Shown piece after piece: positions 34,120 through 46,344 of a DNA stretch of 64,000 bases. The position numbers and the translations under genes were made by a program. The notes under the pieces were generated by a model that saw only the letters and a program-made list of their open reading frames with translations, did no database searches and had not been told where the DNA came from. Origin of the DNA: Agroathelia rolfsii (taxonomy: Eukaryota > Basidiomycota > Agaricomycetes > Amylocorticiales > Amylocorticiaceae); NCBI GenBank assembly GCA_018343915.1, contig JABRWF010000005.1:97001-161000 (forward strand). Reading direction: 5' to 3'. How positions within the stretch are numbered: position 1 is the first letter of the stretch; each line of letters begins with the position of its first letter.

Positions 34120-36511
34120 ATGGATGGCGCCACCACCAATGCTTCGGGTGATAGGCGCAGCATTATGTTGTGGGACGAGTCCGATGTTCAGACATGGCTG
34201 GCTAGCATTGGTTTCCCTCAGTATGAATCCCATATTCAAGGTATCTCAGGAACGGTTTCATCTGCTGCATTCTATTTTGATGTCGACTATTTGACCTTGA
34301 TAGACCATAGGATATCCGGAGAGGTGCTATGTTCTCTGGATCAGGAACAGTTAAAACAACTCGGCGTGTTGAGCGTGGGACAACGTCTCACGATCCTCAA
34401 AAACGTCTATCTTCAGAAATTGGCTCACAACGTACCCATCAGTGAAGATTCATATGTTCCTCCCTGTGTGTACAGCACATATTACACAACAGACAGTCCA
34501 GTCTCACTCGATAATCAGCTGAAGTCCAGACCAAAAGAGAGTCCATCACCATCGAGCGACTATACGACATGATTAAAAACCTTGGTTAGCCTGTTTCGGA
34601 TAGCGTGCATTGATATTGCTGTTAATATGTCTGGTCAGAGAAGCAAATGCATCAGATGGAAGAGGATAATCGATATCTACGGGAAGTCATGCAAATATTC
34701 ATCGAGGAGCATCAGAATCGATCTTCGAATCACAATGTATCTCCCATCCGCCTCTTCCAACGCCCGAACTTACCGTATTTAACACAGGAAAGCCCTGTCT
34801 CTCGTCAAGATTCGTTCAACTGGTCAGCTTATGTAAAGCCGGACCGTTCACCAACTACCACTAAATCCACTCTTGTGGATTCGCCGCATCCCTCACCTCA
34901 ACGTACCGAGTACAGCCAAACGGATACACGGACTCTAGTATCATCAACTCCCACTGCAGGAAAGCCTCAGCCCCATCGCCAGGAAAGCTCTGATAATCTC
35001 AAGAGCTTCAAAGTCAGCCTCGATGATCCAACGTGGAAAGTTCTGCCTGCAGCCCTCAAGAAATACAAGATTAATAACGACACCTGGCAAAACTATGCTA
35101 TGTTCATCTGCTTTGGGGCACCAAGTACGTACCCATTTTACTTATTATTCTCTCCGATAAGTTCTACTAGAACGTTTATACATATCTCTAGCGAACCGTA
35201 TCGAACGCTGTCTTAGTTACGACGAAAAGCCTCTTTTGTTATTCCAAAAGCTCAAGGATTCAAAGAAAAATCCTGTCTTCATGCTCAAACATATTAAGGA
35301 CATCCGTTCACCTATAGCAGTAGCGCAACAGAAACATGCAGCTCGCAAAGCATCCACAAGTGCCCTTCCTCCCAAAGCTGGTTCTGATTCTGTTGCCGCG
35401 TCTTCGACAGCGCATTCACTTGGCCACACCAGAACGGGATCTAGGCCCCCACGAATAGAGGTCAACAATCTTTTACCAGGATCCACCCCCTCGTTACCAA
35501 CTGGGGGTGCAACGCCTAACCCCGGTTGGTCAGAGGTTTTTTCCCCATCTGGTGAAAAAAAGGAGGAATTAGGTACCCAAAATGCTTCTGGAGGACCAGC
35601 TGCACTACCAGATACACTGCCTACGACAGGAGGACTAACACCATCGCTCGATACTGCAAAGGCAAGCGAGCCATCGACATCTAGCCATGCTCGAGAAACA
35701 CCTATTACATCCAACGGAGTGTCATATGCTATCGCGATATATCCTTATATGGCAGAACAGCCTGACGAATTCGACGTTGTTGTGTAGGTAGCATTCAGTG
35801 CACGTTAATGTTTGCTTCGTCTAATTCTTGCACTTAGCGGTGATTATTTCATTATATTGTCTCGTGCCCGGGGCTGGTGGGTTGTCCAACGAGATCCAGT
35901 AGGTACCGGTGTTGTCGATCCGGATACATCTAAACAAGGTTGGGTACCTGCCGGATGCCTACTGGAGACCAATGTACCAGTGGCATCTGCTATCGCAGAG
36001 GCAACGACTGCCAATGGTAGTGGCGATTCTTCGTTGCCCTCGTCACCAACTCATCGGAACAAGACTCCAATAATGCCACTAAGCATTGTTTCAACAAGCT
36101 TTCCCGGTATAGCGCTTATGGACTATCAAAAGAAGGGTGAAGAAGAGCTGGACCTAGTGAAAGATGATGCCCTTAGGGTGTTCAAGAAATACAATCACTG
36201 GTCATATGTAATCAATTTCATCCATCTAATTTTCAAGTACTCATGATGTTATTGTTAGGCTGTCAAAGAGGTTGGTGGTGATCGTGGCTGGGTACCTGTA
36301 CGTGCTTATTGCTGAACACTCTGCCGGTATTCTGACTACTTTCTAGTCCTGGTTCATCGGCAAGGTGTCTACCGGAAACCCTCCTACGCCAAATACGACA
36401 GTCATTGTGACTGAACCCACAAACTCAAATCTTGCATCACAAACAAACTCCCAAGCACAAATGTCCCCCATGTCATCCGCCTTCCCTATGACGCAAGGCA
36501 TCGAACAATGA
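34120..36511 (+). CDS. STE50: Ste50/Ubc2-type MAPK-cascade adaptor (SAM, RA, two SH3)
   Basis: Spliced reading gives, in order: a SAM domain (WDESDVQTWLASIGF ... ISGEVLCSLDQEQLKQLGV), a coiled-coil-like linker (ITIERLYDMIKNLEKQMHQ), a Ras-association domain (FKVSLDDPTWKVLPAALKKY, NRIERCLSYDEKPLLLFQKL) and two SH3 domains (YAIAIYPYMAEQPDEFDV with GWWVVQRDP; ALMDYQKKGEEELDL with GDRGWVPSWFIG). Introns: 34240-34302, 34466-34518, 34585-34638, 35125-35191, 35784-35837, 36208-36258 and 36298-36346, all GT-AG and frame-consistent. Ascomycete Ste50 has only SAM and RA; the SH3 pair is the basidiomycete Ubc2 form. It links Ras/Cdc42-type signals to the Ste11 MAPKKK in mating and filamentation. Confidence 0.9.
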
Positions 36512-36916
36512 AACTTCGTCGTCTTGCCCTTGACTAAGCTATGTTGTAGCAGCCATATACCAATTATACAGTACTTACCCGGCCACCTATACATACGAAT
36601 CCAGAACATTTACTGATTATAATTATATTTGCCGTTCGAATCGGATTATCCTACGTATCTAGCATCCAAACTTCACTCATGCGGTGGTCAGCAAAATATT
36701 TGCCTTTTTGGCTAAGAAGCTGCTACCACAAACTTCCGAAAGCCGCATGTGACTACAACATGAGTTATTTCTCTCGTTCAGACTTACTAGTAATACTTGT
36801 CTACATCTCGTAACTATTGACGTAACTGGCACTCTCGTAAGACCACTCATTACTGAAGTGCTCCTGATAAAAGTGCTCAGCACCTCGTTATCTGGCATCA
36901 CCTCTCACCGCAAAGT
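36512..36916. other. Intergenic, STE50 3' end and ZIM17 promoter
   Basis: 405 bp with stops in all frames. No RNA gene, repeat or clear regulatory motif was recognised. It should contain the STE50 3' UTR and the upstream region of ZIM17. Confidence 0.4.
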
Positions 36917-37484
36917 ATGCTCCGGCGATTGATCCACGCTAATTACCGCTTTGCAATAAGGCATTGTGTGCCAGCAACGCCAACAACTCCTGGTAGTAAA
37001 CTCGCTTTATGGACAACTAGCCGTGTTGGGACTATAGTACCTACTCATTCATTTTCTTCTTCCCTGGGAAGAAAGCAAATACGTGACTCAGAAGAGTCTA
37101 CACTCCCTTCCAACCAATCCCAAGCATCCGACGAAGTACCCGTAGAGCAGCAACAGCCACGCTTGTCTTTGACGTTCACATGCACTGTGCCGGATTGTTA
37201 TCATCGCTCGACGCATACATTTACGAAACATGCATATGAAAAAGGCATAGTTATTATAAAATGTCCCAGTTGCGAAAACCGGTAAGTATTTCTCTGGGGT
37301 TATGCGACAGCAGCGCTGACGCTTGAATATATCTTGAAGTCACCTTATAGCAGACAATCTCGGCTGGTTTAAAGACTCAACAGATGGTGGGGCCCGGAAT
37401 ATTGAGGAGATTCTTAAGGCCCAGGGCAGTAGCGTTCGCAGGGGACGCATGACCGATAGTGGTGACATTGAATTTTACGAATAA
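36917..37484 (+). CDS. ZIM17: Zim17/Hep1 zinc-ribbon mitochondrial Hsp70 escort protein
   Basis: The protein has about 170 residues with an N-terminal Arg-rich, acid-free presequence ([17 protein letters not shown]), suited to mitochondrial import. The C-terminal DNL zinc ribbon reads [20 protein letters not shown], then [18 protein letters not shown]. One intron (37282-37339, GTAAGT ... GAAG) splits the codon before HLIADN. The family keeps matrix Hsp70 (Ssc1) soluble and so supports protein import and Fe-S assembly. The first Cys pair is C-x4-C rather than the C-x2-C of the yeast protein; the second is C-x2-C. The acidic linker before the ribbon is poorly conserved. Confidence 0.9.
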
Positions 37485-38120
37485 TCAATATCGATTAATA
37501 ATCATCCATCCACCCATGCCTTAGTTCTAGACCATTTCTTTTATGTCTTGTTCACTTATTTTACTCTGCCATCGACTCCCCTCATTTATATACTCATCAT
37601 ATAACTTGAATATCTTCGCCTTTTGGATGGATTTAATAAAGAAACCATAACTGATGAAACACCAGTACAGAAAATGATAGGAATACGTATGATGCACTGA
37701 CAGGACTAGACGGAGTGAGACTGGCTGCCAGTGCACTTGGCCAACATAACAAAGTTAGGCTGCTGTTTTGATCGGGTTTACATGTGTAGACAGTGAATGC
37801 CAGTGCAAGAGTGGATGCATATGGATGTCCGGATCGGCGTGACAATTGTGATGCCGATGTCACACCGTTCATACTACTCAGGCTACTTACCACAGTGCTT
37901 TGACTACACACTAGTACACAATATAGCTATATCAATTATAGCATCCTCAGGCTTGCAAATTATTGGTAGGAGGTTAACTTTTCTCCACGTAAAGCACTCG
38001 GTGTCTCAGCTAAGCCTATCTGCTAGGATATCCTTCACTCTTGCATATCTACCGAAAGAACGCCCACTGGTAGGCTGCGTCCGCCCGTCATTGCAGTATC
38101 TATAGTACTTCAGACAACCT
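37485..38120. other. Intergenic, nothing recognised
   Basis: 636 bp between ZIM17 and LEO1. Short open frames occur on both strands but none has family resemblance or intron support. AT-rich near 37500-37680, probably the ZIM17 3' UTR; the rest would serve as the LEO1 promoter. Confidence 0.4.
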
Positions 38121-39846
38121 ATGTCTTCACCTGCATCTCCTCATAATCCTGGGTATGATATCGCAAGTCGTTCAGAGTCAGCCTCCCCTCCGTCCCCTGG
38201 GGATATAGAAATGGAAGGAACAGCCAACGACAACGACATATTCGATTCAAACGTCGAAGAAAAAGACGATGCTATGGGTGACCTTTTTGGAAATGAAGGA
38301 GATATGAAGGATCATGGGTAAGCGGTATGCCAACACGATTTTCAAGGTTAAATCCATTCGTTATATTCTCCAGTCCCGCGTCGCCCTCCCATTCAGCCAC
38401 CCCGGCTTCGGAACGTCTGTTAACCCCTGAAGCTGAACATCGTAGGGCAATGGAGTACAGTGAAGGTGACGAGCCCGCTAATATGGTACATACTATTCAA
38501 GAGGCAGACGTGCCAATCCCCAATATCCCATTACCCCACAGCTCGGACGGAACGGTGAGTTTTCTTGTCTGCCAATCACCCCAAACAGATCGTTCTTACC
38601 CTCTCTGCCCCCGTACACGCGTAGAAATGGGTTGTTAGAATGCCGAACTATGTGACTGTAGACTCCAGCCCGTTTCATCCGGACTCTTACGTTGGTCCTG
38701 AAGGGGATGAAGCTTTAAGAGCAGAGTCACTGCGGGAGCGAGGCAGTATCATCAACCTCAAGGTACAAAATACCGTCAGATGGAGATGGGTCAAAGATGG
38801 GAAAGGCGTCGAGGTATGTGCTTCCTTCGCGTTTTGAGAATGGAAAAAATGCTGATATTGGTACGCTCTAGTACAAACAATCTAATGCGCGCGTCATTCG
38901 TTGGTCCGATGGATCATTGAGCTTACAACTTGGCAAAGAATTCTTTGACATTAGCGAAACCATTGATTCATCTGGTGGTCCGCAACGCCAATCTTCCAGC
39001 ACCAATTCTCAATCCCAGCCCATACCTGCTAGCGGGAATACCAATGGCAAGCCCCAGGGTCTAACCTATCTTGTCGCTCAGCATCAACGCGCGCAGATAC
39101 TACAATCTGAAACCCTCGTCACCGGGTTCATGTCCTTGCGGCCAACTGGTATGCAAAGTGAAACACATAGGTTGCTTGTACGTGCTGTCGGTCAAAAGCA
39201 CAACAAAGTCGCTCGTTTACGCATGGTTCCGGACCCTGAAATTGACCCTGAAAGAGAAGTGCAGGAGTTGATAAAGCAGAATGCTAAAAAGTCCAAAAAG
39301 CGCACTTTCATGGGTGATGACGAATTTGGCTCTGCCAGAAGGAGACGCTCTGGCGGTAGTGGTTCTCGCAAGAGAACAAGTGTCCATGATTACTGGTCGG
39401 ATGAAGAAGAAGAGAGTGGCGTCTATGGCTCGGATGAAGAAGATACGGCGCTTGGAGGTACCAGAGATAGAAACAAACGGGAGGTGGCTGGCGAAAGGAA
39501 GGGTGGAGAATACCAGGAGGACGACTTCTTGGTGGCGGATTCTTCGGACGAAGAATTGGGCGATGCTGGCTCAGACTCGGGTAAGAGACGCGGTGCAAAG
39601 TACCAGGAAGAGATCGAGGAAGATCCATTGGATAAGTTGGACGCTAAAATTGACCAACAAGAAGAAGAGATGAGGAGAAAAAAGAAGGGGGGTCAAGAGC
39701 CGTCGGGAGATCACGGTGCAAGCGAAAGTGGCGTGGAAGATGTGGAAAGTGAAGGTGAAGATGAGGATGAAGCGAAAGTTAGGGTTCGTAAAAATATTAC
39801 TGGGGCGCGCAGAAAGCGCGCAGCAGAGTCCGAAGACGATGAATAA
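38121..39846 (+). CDS. LEO1: Paf1-complex subunit Leo1
   Basis: Introns at 38328-38373, 38555-38624 and 38814-38871 join four exons. The acidic N-terminus (DIFDSNVEEKDDAMGDLFGN) is followed by the Leo1 core: KWVVRMPNYVTVDSSPFHPD, NTVRWRWVKDGKG, SNARVIRWSDGSLSLQLGKE, FFDISE, LTYLVAQHQ. It ends with TYLVAQHQRAQILQSE and THRLLVRAVGQKHNKVARLR. The tail (from about 39290) is a long, highly charged acidic/basic region (DEEEESG, DDFLVADSSDEELG). Leo1 works with Paf1, Ctr9, Cdc73 and Rtf1 on elongating RNA polymerase II and is needed for H2B ubiquitination and H3K4/K36 methylation. Antisense frames over the tail are shadows. Confidence 0.93.
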
Positions 39847-40061
39847 CCCATCTTCATTTGCAATTGGAAACAGAATGATATTACTTTTTGCACAGCTGGC
39901 TTGTATGCACATGTAATTATAACCAAGCACTAATGTATAAGTACTACATAGTAGTACTCAGATTGCGCAAGTATACTGGCAATGTACCCGACTTATCTTT
40001 GTTACTTCCGAGTTCGATACTTCAATTTTTGTCTGGTAGCCACTTTGCATCTCCCGGCATC

Positions 40062-41271
40062 ATGATGAACACTGGCCTCACCAGTTCGAAACGCACTTTT
40101 CCGCCCCTATACACTGCCTCAGGAGATGAAAGAGTTGATAGATTGGCTTTTTTCCATCTGTTGGAAAGACTCAAGGTTACCCAATGTCCCTCTTAATAAA
40201 TAATCATGTTCAACTGATCGATGTTTTCGTATGCGTCATGATAGACTCAGAAACGTACTGGATGGTTAGATAATAATGTAAGCGCGGATTGATTTATCTC
40301 AGACTCTGCAGTCATATAACGATTAAACTGGATGTAAAGATTCCCGATGCAGAGAGGTAAAAAAGATAACCAAATGTATGAAGATTGACTACTAAATCTT
40401 TATTGATGCATCGTCACGACCATCGTGTTAACACAAGTATTTCTGATCATATGTATCGGATGGCAATTTTGGCCATGTGTATATCAGACGAAACATTGGA
40501 CGTAACAAGGCAAGTAGTTATCGACAAGATGCTCTATCACAGAGCCTACAACCCTCATAACCCAGATGTGTCATGCTTGCTCTGGTTCATGATCTAGCTG
40601 AGGCACAAGGTTGGCTATCTTGCCCTATGAGACAAGTGTTACCGACTGTTCTTTACGTTAGTTGGAGATATTACCCCTCGTGAAGGCATATCCAAGGTTG
40701 AAAAGCAGAGACTGGAACGGGTTCGTGTAATATTCTACCTTCAATCATGCATATTTGACAACTTCCCAAAATTGCATACAGAATGCCATGAAAAATATTA
40801 CACATGATATGCTGCATAATAGTCCTGCAGCAAGGAAGATTGAAGCACTATGGGAGGTGAATAAGCTCATTCATCGGCTTGTATCTATAAGCTCTTTATT
40901 ATTATTTGTTTTTAATCTATGAGTTTTTTGTGTTAGGAATACGAAGGCCAATCCACAGCGGAAGCGCGATTCATCAAAGGTAGGCTCATTAAGTCGTATT
41001 GAAGCCATTGTCTTGATCTCCAATGTAGATTTGGACCGTTTTGAAATGGCTGCTCAAGGTCTGTCAGTGGATTCTCTATACCAGACAAAACACTGAAATC
41101 GAATCAGCTGCGGAGTACGAGGTTCGATATCAAAAGGATTTACAGTCCTTTTTCGAAAGTAGTCTGCCAAAAATTTGCCATCCAGATGTGCGAGCCTGGG
41201 GAGATATGCTTCAGGTTGAACGTGAAAAGTCACTCGGAAGTGATCAAAACACAGGTGAAAGAATGCCATAG
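40062..41271 (+). CDS. HD-domain 5'-deoxynucleotidase, HDDC2/YfbR-like
   Basis: Starts MMNTGLTSSKRTFPPLY and DRLAFFHLLERLK (40062-40175), then KRTGW (exon from 40251). The metal-binding motifs are ISDHMYRMAILAMC (about 40440) and VHDLAEAQ (about 40587-40609), the H...HD pattern, followed by VGDITPREGISKVEKQRLER, IEALWEEYEGQSTAEARFIK, DLDRFEMAAQ and QKDLQSFFES. Introns seen include 40176-40250, a GC-AG intron at 40510-40565, 40610-40661, and four more before the stop at 41271. The junction between KRTGW and ISDHM (40278-40430) could not be resolved with confidence; a few residues may be missing from my model. The family hydrolyses deoxynucleoside 5'-monophosphates. Confidence 0.85.
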
Positions 41272-41375
41272 ACTGCAAATAATGTTTTGAGGCTCTTGGT
41301 TTTTGTGTTACATGTGAAATAATCATAATCATAAACAAAATAACAAAATTTTTGGGTAGTTTCTCGGCTTGCTAT

Positions 41376-43573
41376 CTAATGATGGAAAAGACGCAAATTA
41401 GTGTGAGCGAAAACGATGCCTTCTTCGTCTGCGGCCTTAATACACTCGCTATCCATAACACTACCACTGGGAGCCGCCAGATACGTCACCCCACTTTTCT
41501 TTGCTCGGAAAACATTGTCAGGGAATGGGAAGAACGCATCACTGGAGCACGCAACACCCTTGAGTTTCGCCGCCCATTCCTTTCTTTCTTGCAGAGATAG
41601 AAGATCAGGAACGGATTCGAAGTTGGATTCCCATTGGGTACGCTCGATGCCTTCAAGTGGTTCCTCTCCGACAAACAAATCAATCGCATTCGCCTTTTCC
41701 GCTCGTTTGACTCCCTTCTTGAATGCAAGAGCAAGCACCCTTGGATGGTGCCTAAGCCACCAATTGTCGGCTTTGGATCCAGCAAGACGTGTGCAGTGAA
41801 TGCGCGATTGTTGACCCGCCCCTAGACCTATAATAGATCCACGGAAGGCGTAAGCAACACTGTTTGACTGGGTATATTTGAGTGCAAGTGTCGCCACAAT
41901 GAGATCCGTTAAAGCCTCAGGTGTGAGCTGCAGGAAGGATTGAAACCATCAGAACAAAACTTCGAATTAAGTCCAATGCAATCAAATTAAACCTCTTTGT
42001 TCTTGCTAACAATGTTTGAAAAGAGCTTTTCATCGATCTTGGCATCGTTGCGGCGTTGTTGAAGGTACACTCCATATACCTGCCTTGTTTCAATTTCTTG
42101 TGGTGTATACTGTAGATCTATCTGATGGTCAAGAAGTCAGTGACTTTACCATGTCCACAGTCGGAAGTGATCAACGAACCTCAAGTACACAATAATTCCC
42201 GCTCTTTTTCTTTTTAAGGATATCCAAAGCATCTGGTTCGTATCCGGGAGCAATGATGCCATCTGACACCTCGCGGGAGATGATTTTGGCGGTTGGCACA
42301 TCACAAGGAGCAGACAGTGCAATAAAGTCACCGAATGATGACATGCGGTCGGCACCTACAAACGGTGAGTGATTATTGAAAGATATGGGCAGTATAAATT
42401 ACCTCGAGCACGTGCATATGCGGTGGCGATCTGCGTCAATGGCTCCTTCAGATCATCTACACCGTATACCTTTTTTTCTATATCGTCTAGCGGTAGGCCA
42501 ACCGCAGCACCAGCAGGTGACACATGCTTGAATGAAGCGGCCGCAGGTAGGTCGGTGGCCTCCTGAAGCTCTTTCACCAATGCGTAAGAGTTCAGTGCAT
42601 CCAATAGGTTGATGTATCCCGGCGAGCCACTGAGGACTATAACTCCGTGAGTATGATTGCCAACGAGAGAAAAAAAACCTACCTTTGAACGGAAGATTTC
42701 CCTGATCAACATATGCTTGTGCTGGCTTTTGATGGGGATTTGCACCATATCGTAAAGGTATGCGCTGAACAGGGGCAACTAGTTTATCGGTTGCCAGATC
42801 GGCGGATGCGTATTGCTGACGGAAATAGCCACTGATCGCCTCATCATAACGGGCTGTCGACTCAAAGGCTTTTAGAGCAAGTTTGCTTCGAAGACTCTGC
42901 CCAACTTCTCCGTTGTTAGACTTCCAGGCAACGATGAATTCGGAATAATCGGTTGGATCGCTAAGGACCGAAACACGGGCATGATTCTTAGCGGCTGCGC
43001 GAAGGAGCGTAACACCTCCTATATCAATTTCTTCGATCGCATTTTCAAGGGTGCAGCCGGGTTGAGCAATAGTAGAAGTGAAGGGATAAAGATTACAAAC
43101 AACAATGGAGATTGGTGAGATGGACTGAGATAAAAGATCATGTTGATCCGAAGGAATATCACGAGCAAGGATGCCTTTCCGGTATGTCGATTAGTAAAAA
43201 AAAAGTATTGGCGTTTAGAAAAAAACATACCACCATGTACTGCAGGATGTAGGGTTTTAACCCTGCCTCCGAGCATTTCGGGAGCCTTGGTGATGTCAGA
43301 GACATCCCTGATGAACGACGAAATCAGCATGGGAAGTTGAAATGCAGGCGTAGCGAATCACTTGATGGAGATTCCGGCATCCCTGATTTTTTTTGCAGTA
43401 CCTCCAGAGCCCAACAACCCGATCCCGAGATCATGCAATTGATGAGCCAACTCGATCAAGTTTGTCTTGTCGTACACAGATAAGAGTGCTGTGTGTCAAA
43501 GATACAAAAAATCAAAAGTTTTGTGGATGGATTTTCAAGACCACCAAAGCGATATACCTAACGGCTGGGACAT
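41376..43573 (-). CDS. ADE17: Bifunctional AICAR transformylase / IMP cyclohydrolase
   Basis: Catalyses the last two steps of de novo purine synthesis: AICAR formylation with 10-formyl-THF, then closure to IMP. From ATG 43573 (MSQPL), spliced exons read [39 protein letters not shown] (MGS-like cyclohydrolase domain), [26 protein letters not shown], and [17 protein letters not shown]. The transformylase part has [37 protein letters not shown], the conserved K-H catalytic pair, and a C-terminus [14 protein letters not shown], matching the family's usual end. At least six introns of about 50-80 nt. Convergent with the HD gene (104 bp apart). Yeast has two paralogs, ADE16 and ADE17; the symbol here stands for the single basidiomycete-type enzyme. 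Confidence 0.93.
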
Positions 43574-44046
43574 AGCGATATTCCTGGCCAACCTTGATAA
43601 GTATTGAAGTGAGAGGGGAGAACTGAGCCAGCCGCAAAGTGATCTTTCCGAAGCGATTTGTTTGGTCTTGCTTGGATAAAAATTCAAAAGATCCAAATTA
43701 TACATACGGTATATTCAACTATTACTATATATTACTATGTACGACTGCCCCTATAACATTGGCAAACGTCACTGCGCTGGAATATTCAGTCTAGATGCAT
43801 ACTCTGTACCTCTCTGTAGCCGTATATAACCTTGTATCAAATTCTCAGCACAATATATTGGTGCTACAATAGTATTTGATAAATAAATCTAGGGTGCAAT
43901 GTTGGTGACTTTATTACATGTAAACATGTTACCAAAGGCACCATGGTCGTGTAACGTGTCCTCAGGCTCTACCACTACTTGTACTCTTCCTTTTCCCCAG
44001 CGGTGGGCCCTCTTGCACGCATCACCCCTCTACTAGCAACACCACT
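43574..44046. promoter_or_regulatory. Divergent ADE17/SEC72 intergenic region
   Basis: 473 bp between the ADE17 ATG (minus) and the SEC72-like ATG (plus). AT-rich, with TATATA stretches near 43700-43740 and 43828-43857, and a CCTCT/CCACTA-rich stretch just before the plus-strand ATG. No discrete operator could be recognised. Confidence 0.4.
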
Positions 44047-45013
44047 ATGGCACAGGCAACGCTTTCCCCACAGCAGCAGCAAGAGCTCAGAAAACGAATG
44101 ATACAGCAACAAATGATGATGCAGCAGCAGCAACAGCAGCAACAACACCAGCACCAGCCGGGGCAGCCAGGACACCCAGGGCAACAGCGCATCATGCTTC
44201 CACCTCCTGACCCAAATGTACAAGCCCTGATTGAGGCTGATTTCAAGCCAGTGGATTTGTCTCTCACCGCCCCTAATGATACTCGTGTCGTTTGTGGCCC
44301 GCATTCCCTCGAAAAGTGCGATTTATGTCATGTCGACTTCATGGAACTCAACCGTCTCACTCGGGCACTCACGCAAACCAAGTTCAACGTGCCCCCACCC
44401 CCGAACATCAGGGACCCAAACCTGGTCAACATTATAAACCGTGCTAAGGAGGAAGGGAATGTATGCGACTACCTTCTCCTAGTCTTACCTGTAAAATTAA
44501 CCTTATCCGATTAGTCGTTCTTTAAATCAAGCCAATACCCGCTAGCGATTCAAAGATATACCATGGCCATCGGTATTGCCCTCCAGCGCTGCCCCTGGGA
44601 AGCCAGTGTAGCGCTTCGTGAGGAGTTATCGCTATCCTTGTCCAATCGCTCTGCAGCCTTTCTTGCGCTTGGAGACTTCCCAGCGGCCTTGGCAGATGCT
44701 GATGCTGTAGTACAAATGCGCCGAGACTGGAACAAGGGTCACTTCCGCAAGGCAAAAGCCCTTGCTGCCCTCGGTGACTGGGAGGAAGCAATCCAAGCTT
44801 TGAAGCTTGGGTTGGCCTTTGAACCAGATAATACTGTCGGTTCTTTTTCTTTTGTCTTGTATCATTTCTCAAGATGGCTTACTCAAAAAAAAAAAAAAAT
44901 AGGAGCTTCTGGCCTCTTTGCAAGACTGCGAAAAGGCTTTGCACGGAATTCAAACTATAAAAAATGCTGTACGAGACAAGAGACATGATTCGGATACCAC
45001 TGTAAATACCTGA
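44047..45013 (+). CDS. SEC72: Sec72-like TPR protein (ER translocation)
   Basis: Three exons (44047-44460, 44515-44835, 44903-45013) give about 281 residues. The N-terminus is Gln-rich with a CAG/CAA run (44101-44170), then DTRVVCGPHSLEKCDLCHVD, the Cys-rich signature of fungal Sec72-like proteins, FMELNRLTRAL, and a TPR block: SFFKSSQYPLAIQRYTMAIG, SNRSAAFLALGDFPAALADA, HFRKAKALAALGDWEEAIQA. The last exon ends KRHDSDTTVNT. Sec72 is an auxiliary subunit of the Sec62/63 complex for post-translational translocation and binds chaperone tails through its TPRs. The long polyglutamine head is unusual for this family. A Cys-rich antisense frame is a shadow. Confidence 0.82.
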
Positions 45014-46344
45014 TGGTTCCCATATTCTGATTTATTTATCTATTTATTTTATTGATTTGTCATCAGGCTTAGTGATAATAGTTTGTGGTCGCCCCGCAGA
45101 CGCTATTTTGGACCATGCTGCCATCTTTAAGACGCATCTGGATAAAAATTACCTCAATAATTTTTGCAATCAAATCCACATGTTACGTATGGTTCGCATC
45201 CCGCCGTGACCCCAATAATTATCATCCCGTGTTATAAGCCGCATTGATTTGTAATACATATCCGTCATGGTAGGGTGAGTGGCTGGGTTCGACAGAAATA
45301 TCAATCTCTTGCCATGCCTCTGTATCATGCAAGTCGTGAACGTAGTTTCAAATCCAAATCCGACGGATGTTTGTTGCGTACATTTGTGCGAATATGGAAG
45401 CCTTGGCCGGTTGGTGCTCCGAATCGCACGATTCGCACCTACCGAAAGATCCAAGTTGGCTCAAGACACGAATGCACCAGACACATCGGCCATGTACTGC
45501 ACTCCTGTCAGACAGTACAAACAACGGCTGACAACGGTGGTCGGATGTATCTTTAATAGGGCCTCAATTCAGCGAAAGTTTGGGAGGGTCGCATCTTCAA
45601 GTTATGTTGTGAATCAGTCGTACATTGGAGAATAAATTTTGTTGTTTAAAGCATATAGAGTGGCTTCCCAATCCACATGTCTCGAAATTTCTCACGATGT
45701 CGTTTATCACCTTGAGTCTTGAACGCTAATCGGACAAAAGTCCGAGTCACAAAACACATTCCCAGTAGTAGATTGTGGGAAACGGTTTGCCCTGGCTATA
45801 GCCTGCCAGTGAGTGTCTGTTGGTATCTGCCATTTTGATAATCCCGGTTACTGGTAAGTACTAGGCTTCTCAGGACTTTTAGGCTTTGTTCGATCGGTTT
45901 CTAGCATAGCCTGAGTCACAGTAGAGTAGGTTAACATTATCAATGCAAGTAATAGGCACTGGCAGCTGCTACTAGTAGTAAACTACACACTAGCTCAGGC
46001 CATCTTATTTGCTTCCGGCAGTACCCACGCCGTTTGCCGATGATGGATGGCAATCGTCATAGTAATCACTGCCACTGGCATTCATTGGCATGCCTTACTA
46101 CATCTTCGCTCTGACAGTATAACCCCACTAGTATTCATCTGGACCCACTCTACCCGCGAATCCAAATTATCCAATTAAAGGGGAGGGGGAAAAATACCCC
46201 TTAACAGACCTAAGGCTTCTTGTCATTATACGGTGCTAGTACTACTATCTGCTAGTAACGCCGCGCCTACCAGTGTATAGTATTAGTATTCATGCAGTGA
46301 TCCCTTCTCTGGCTGTTTGAATCATTGGCACCTCAAAAATCACT
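45014..46344. other. Intergenic, no supported gene
   Basis: 1.33 kb. An open frame at 45279-45635 (plus) has no recognisable domain, no intron support and overlapping frames in other phases, so it is not called. The 45640-46300 stretch is rich in CTAGTAGTA- and TGCCACTGGC-like words but has no clear period. Probably the APP1 promoter plus the SEC72 3' UTR. Confidence 0.4.

Noticed and set aside
39308..39930. Overlapping open frames antisense to the LEO1 tail
   Set aside because: The tail is an acidic/basic low-complexity coding region; its antisense reads as Pro/Ser/Leu-rich without family resemblance.
44022..44267. Minus-strand frame with long Cys runs
   Set aside because: It is the mirror of the CAG/CAA polyglutamine run of the SEC72-like gene, which has domain and splice support.
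45250..45300. Possible tRNA T-loop (GGGTTCGACAG)
   Set aside because: No matching acceptor, D or anticodon stems could be found around it.
45275..45635. Possible small gene of 118 codons downstream of SEC72
   Set aside because: No domain, two overlapping frames of similar length and no intron or start context make chance more likely.
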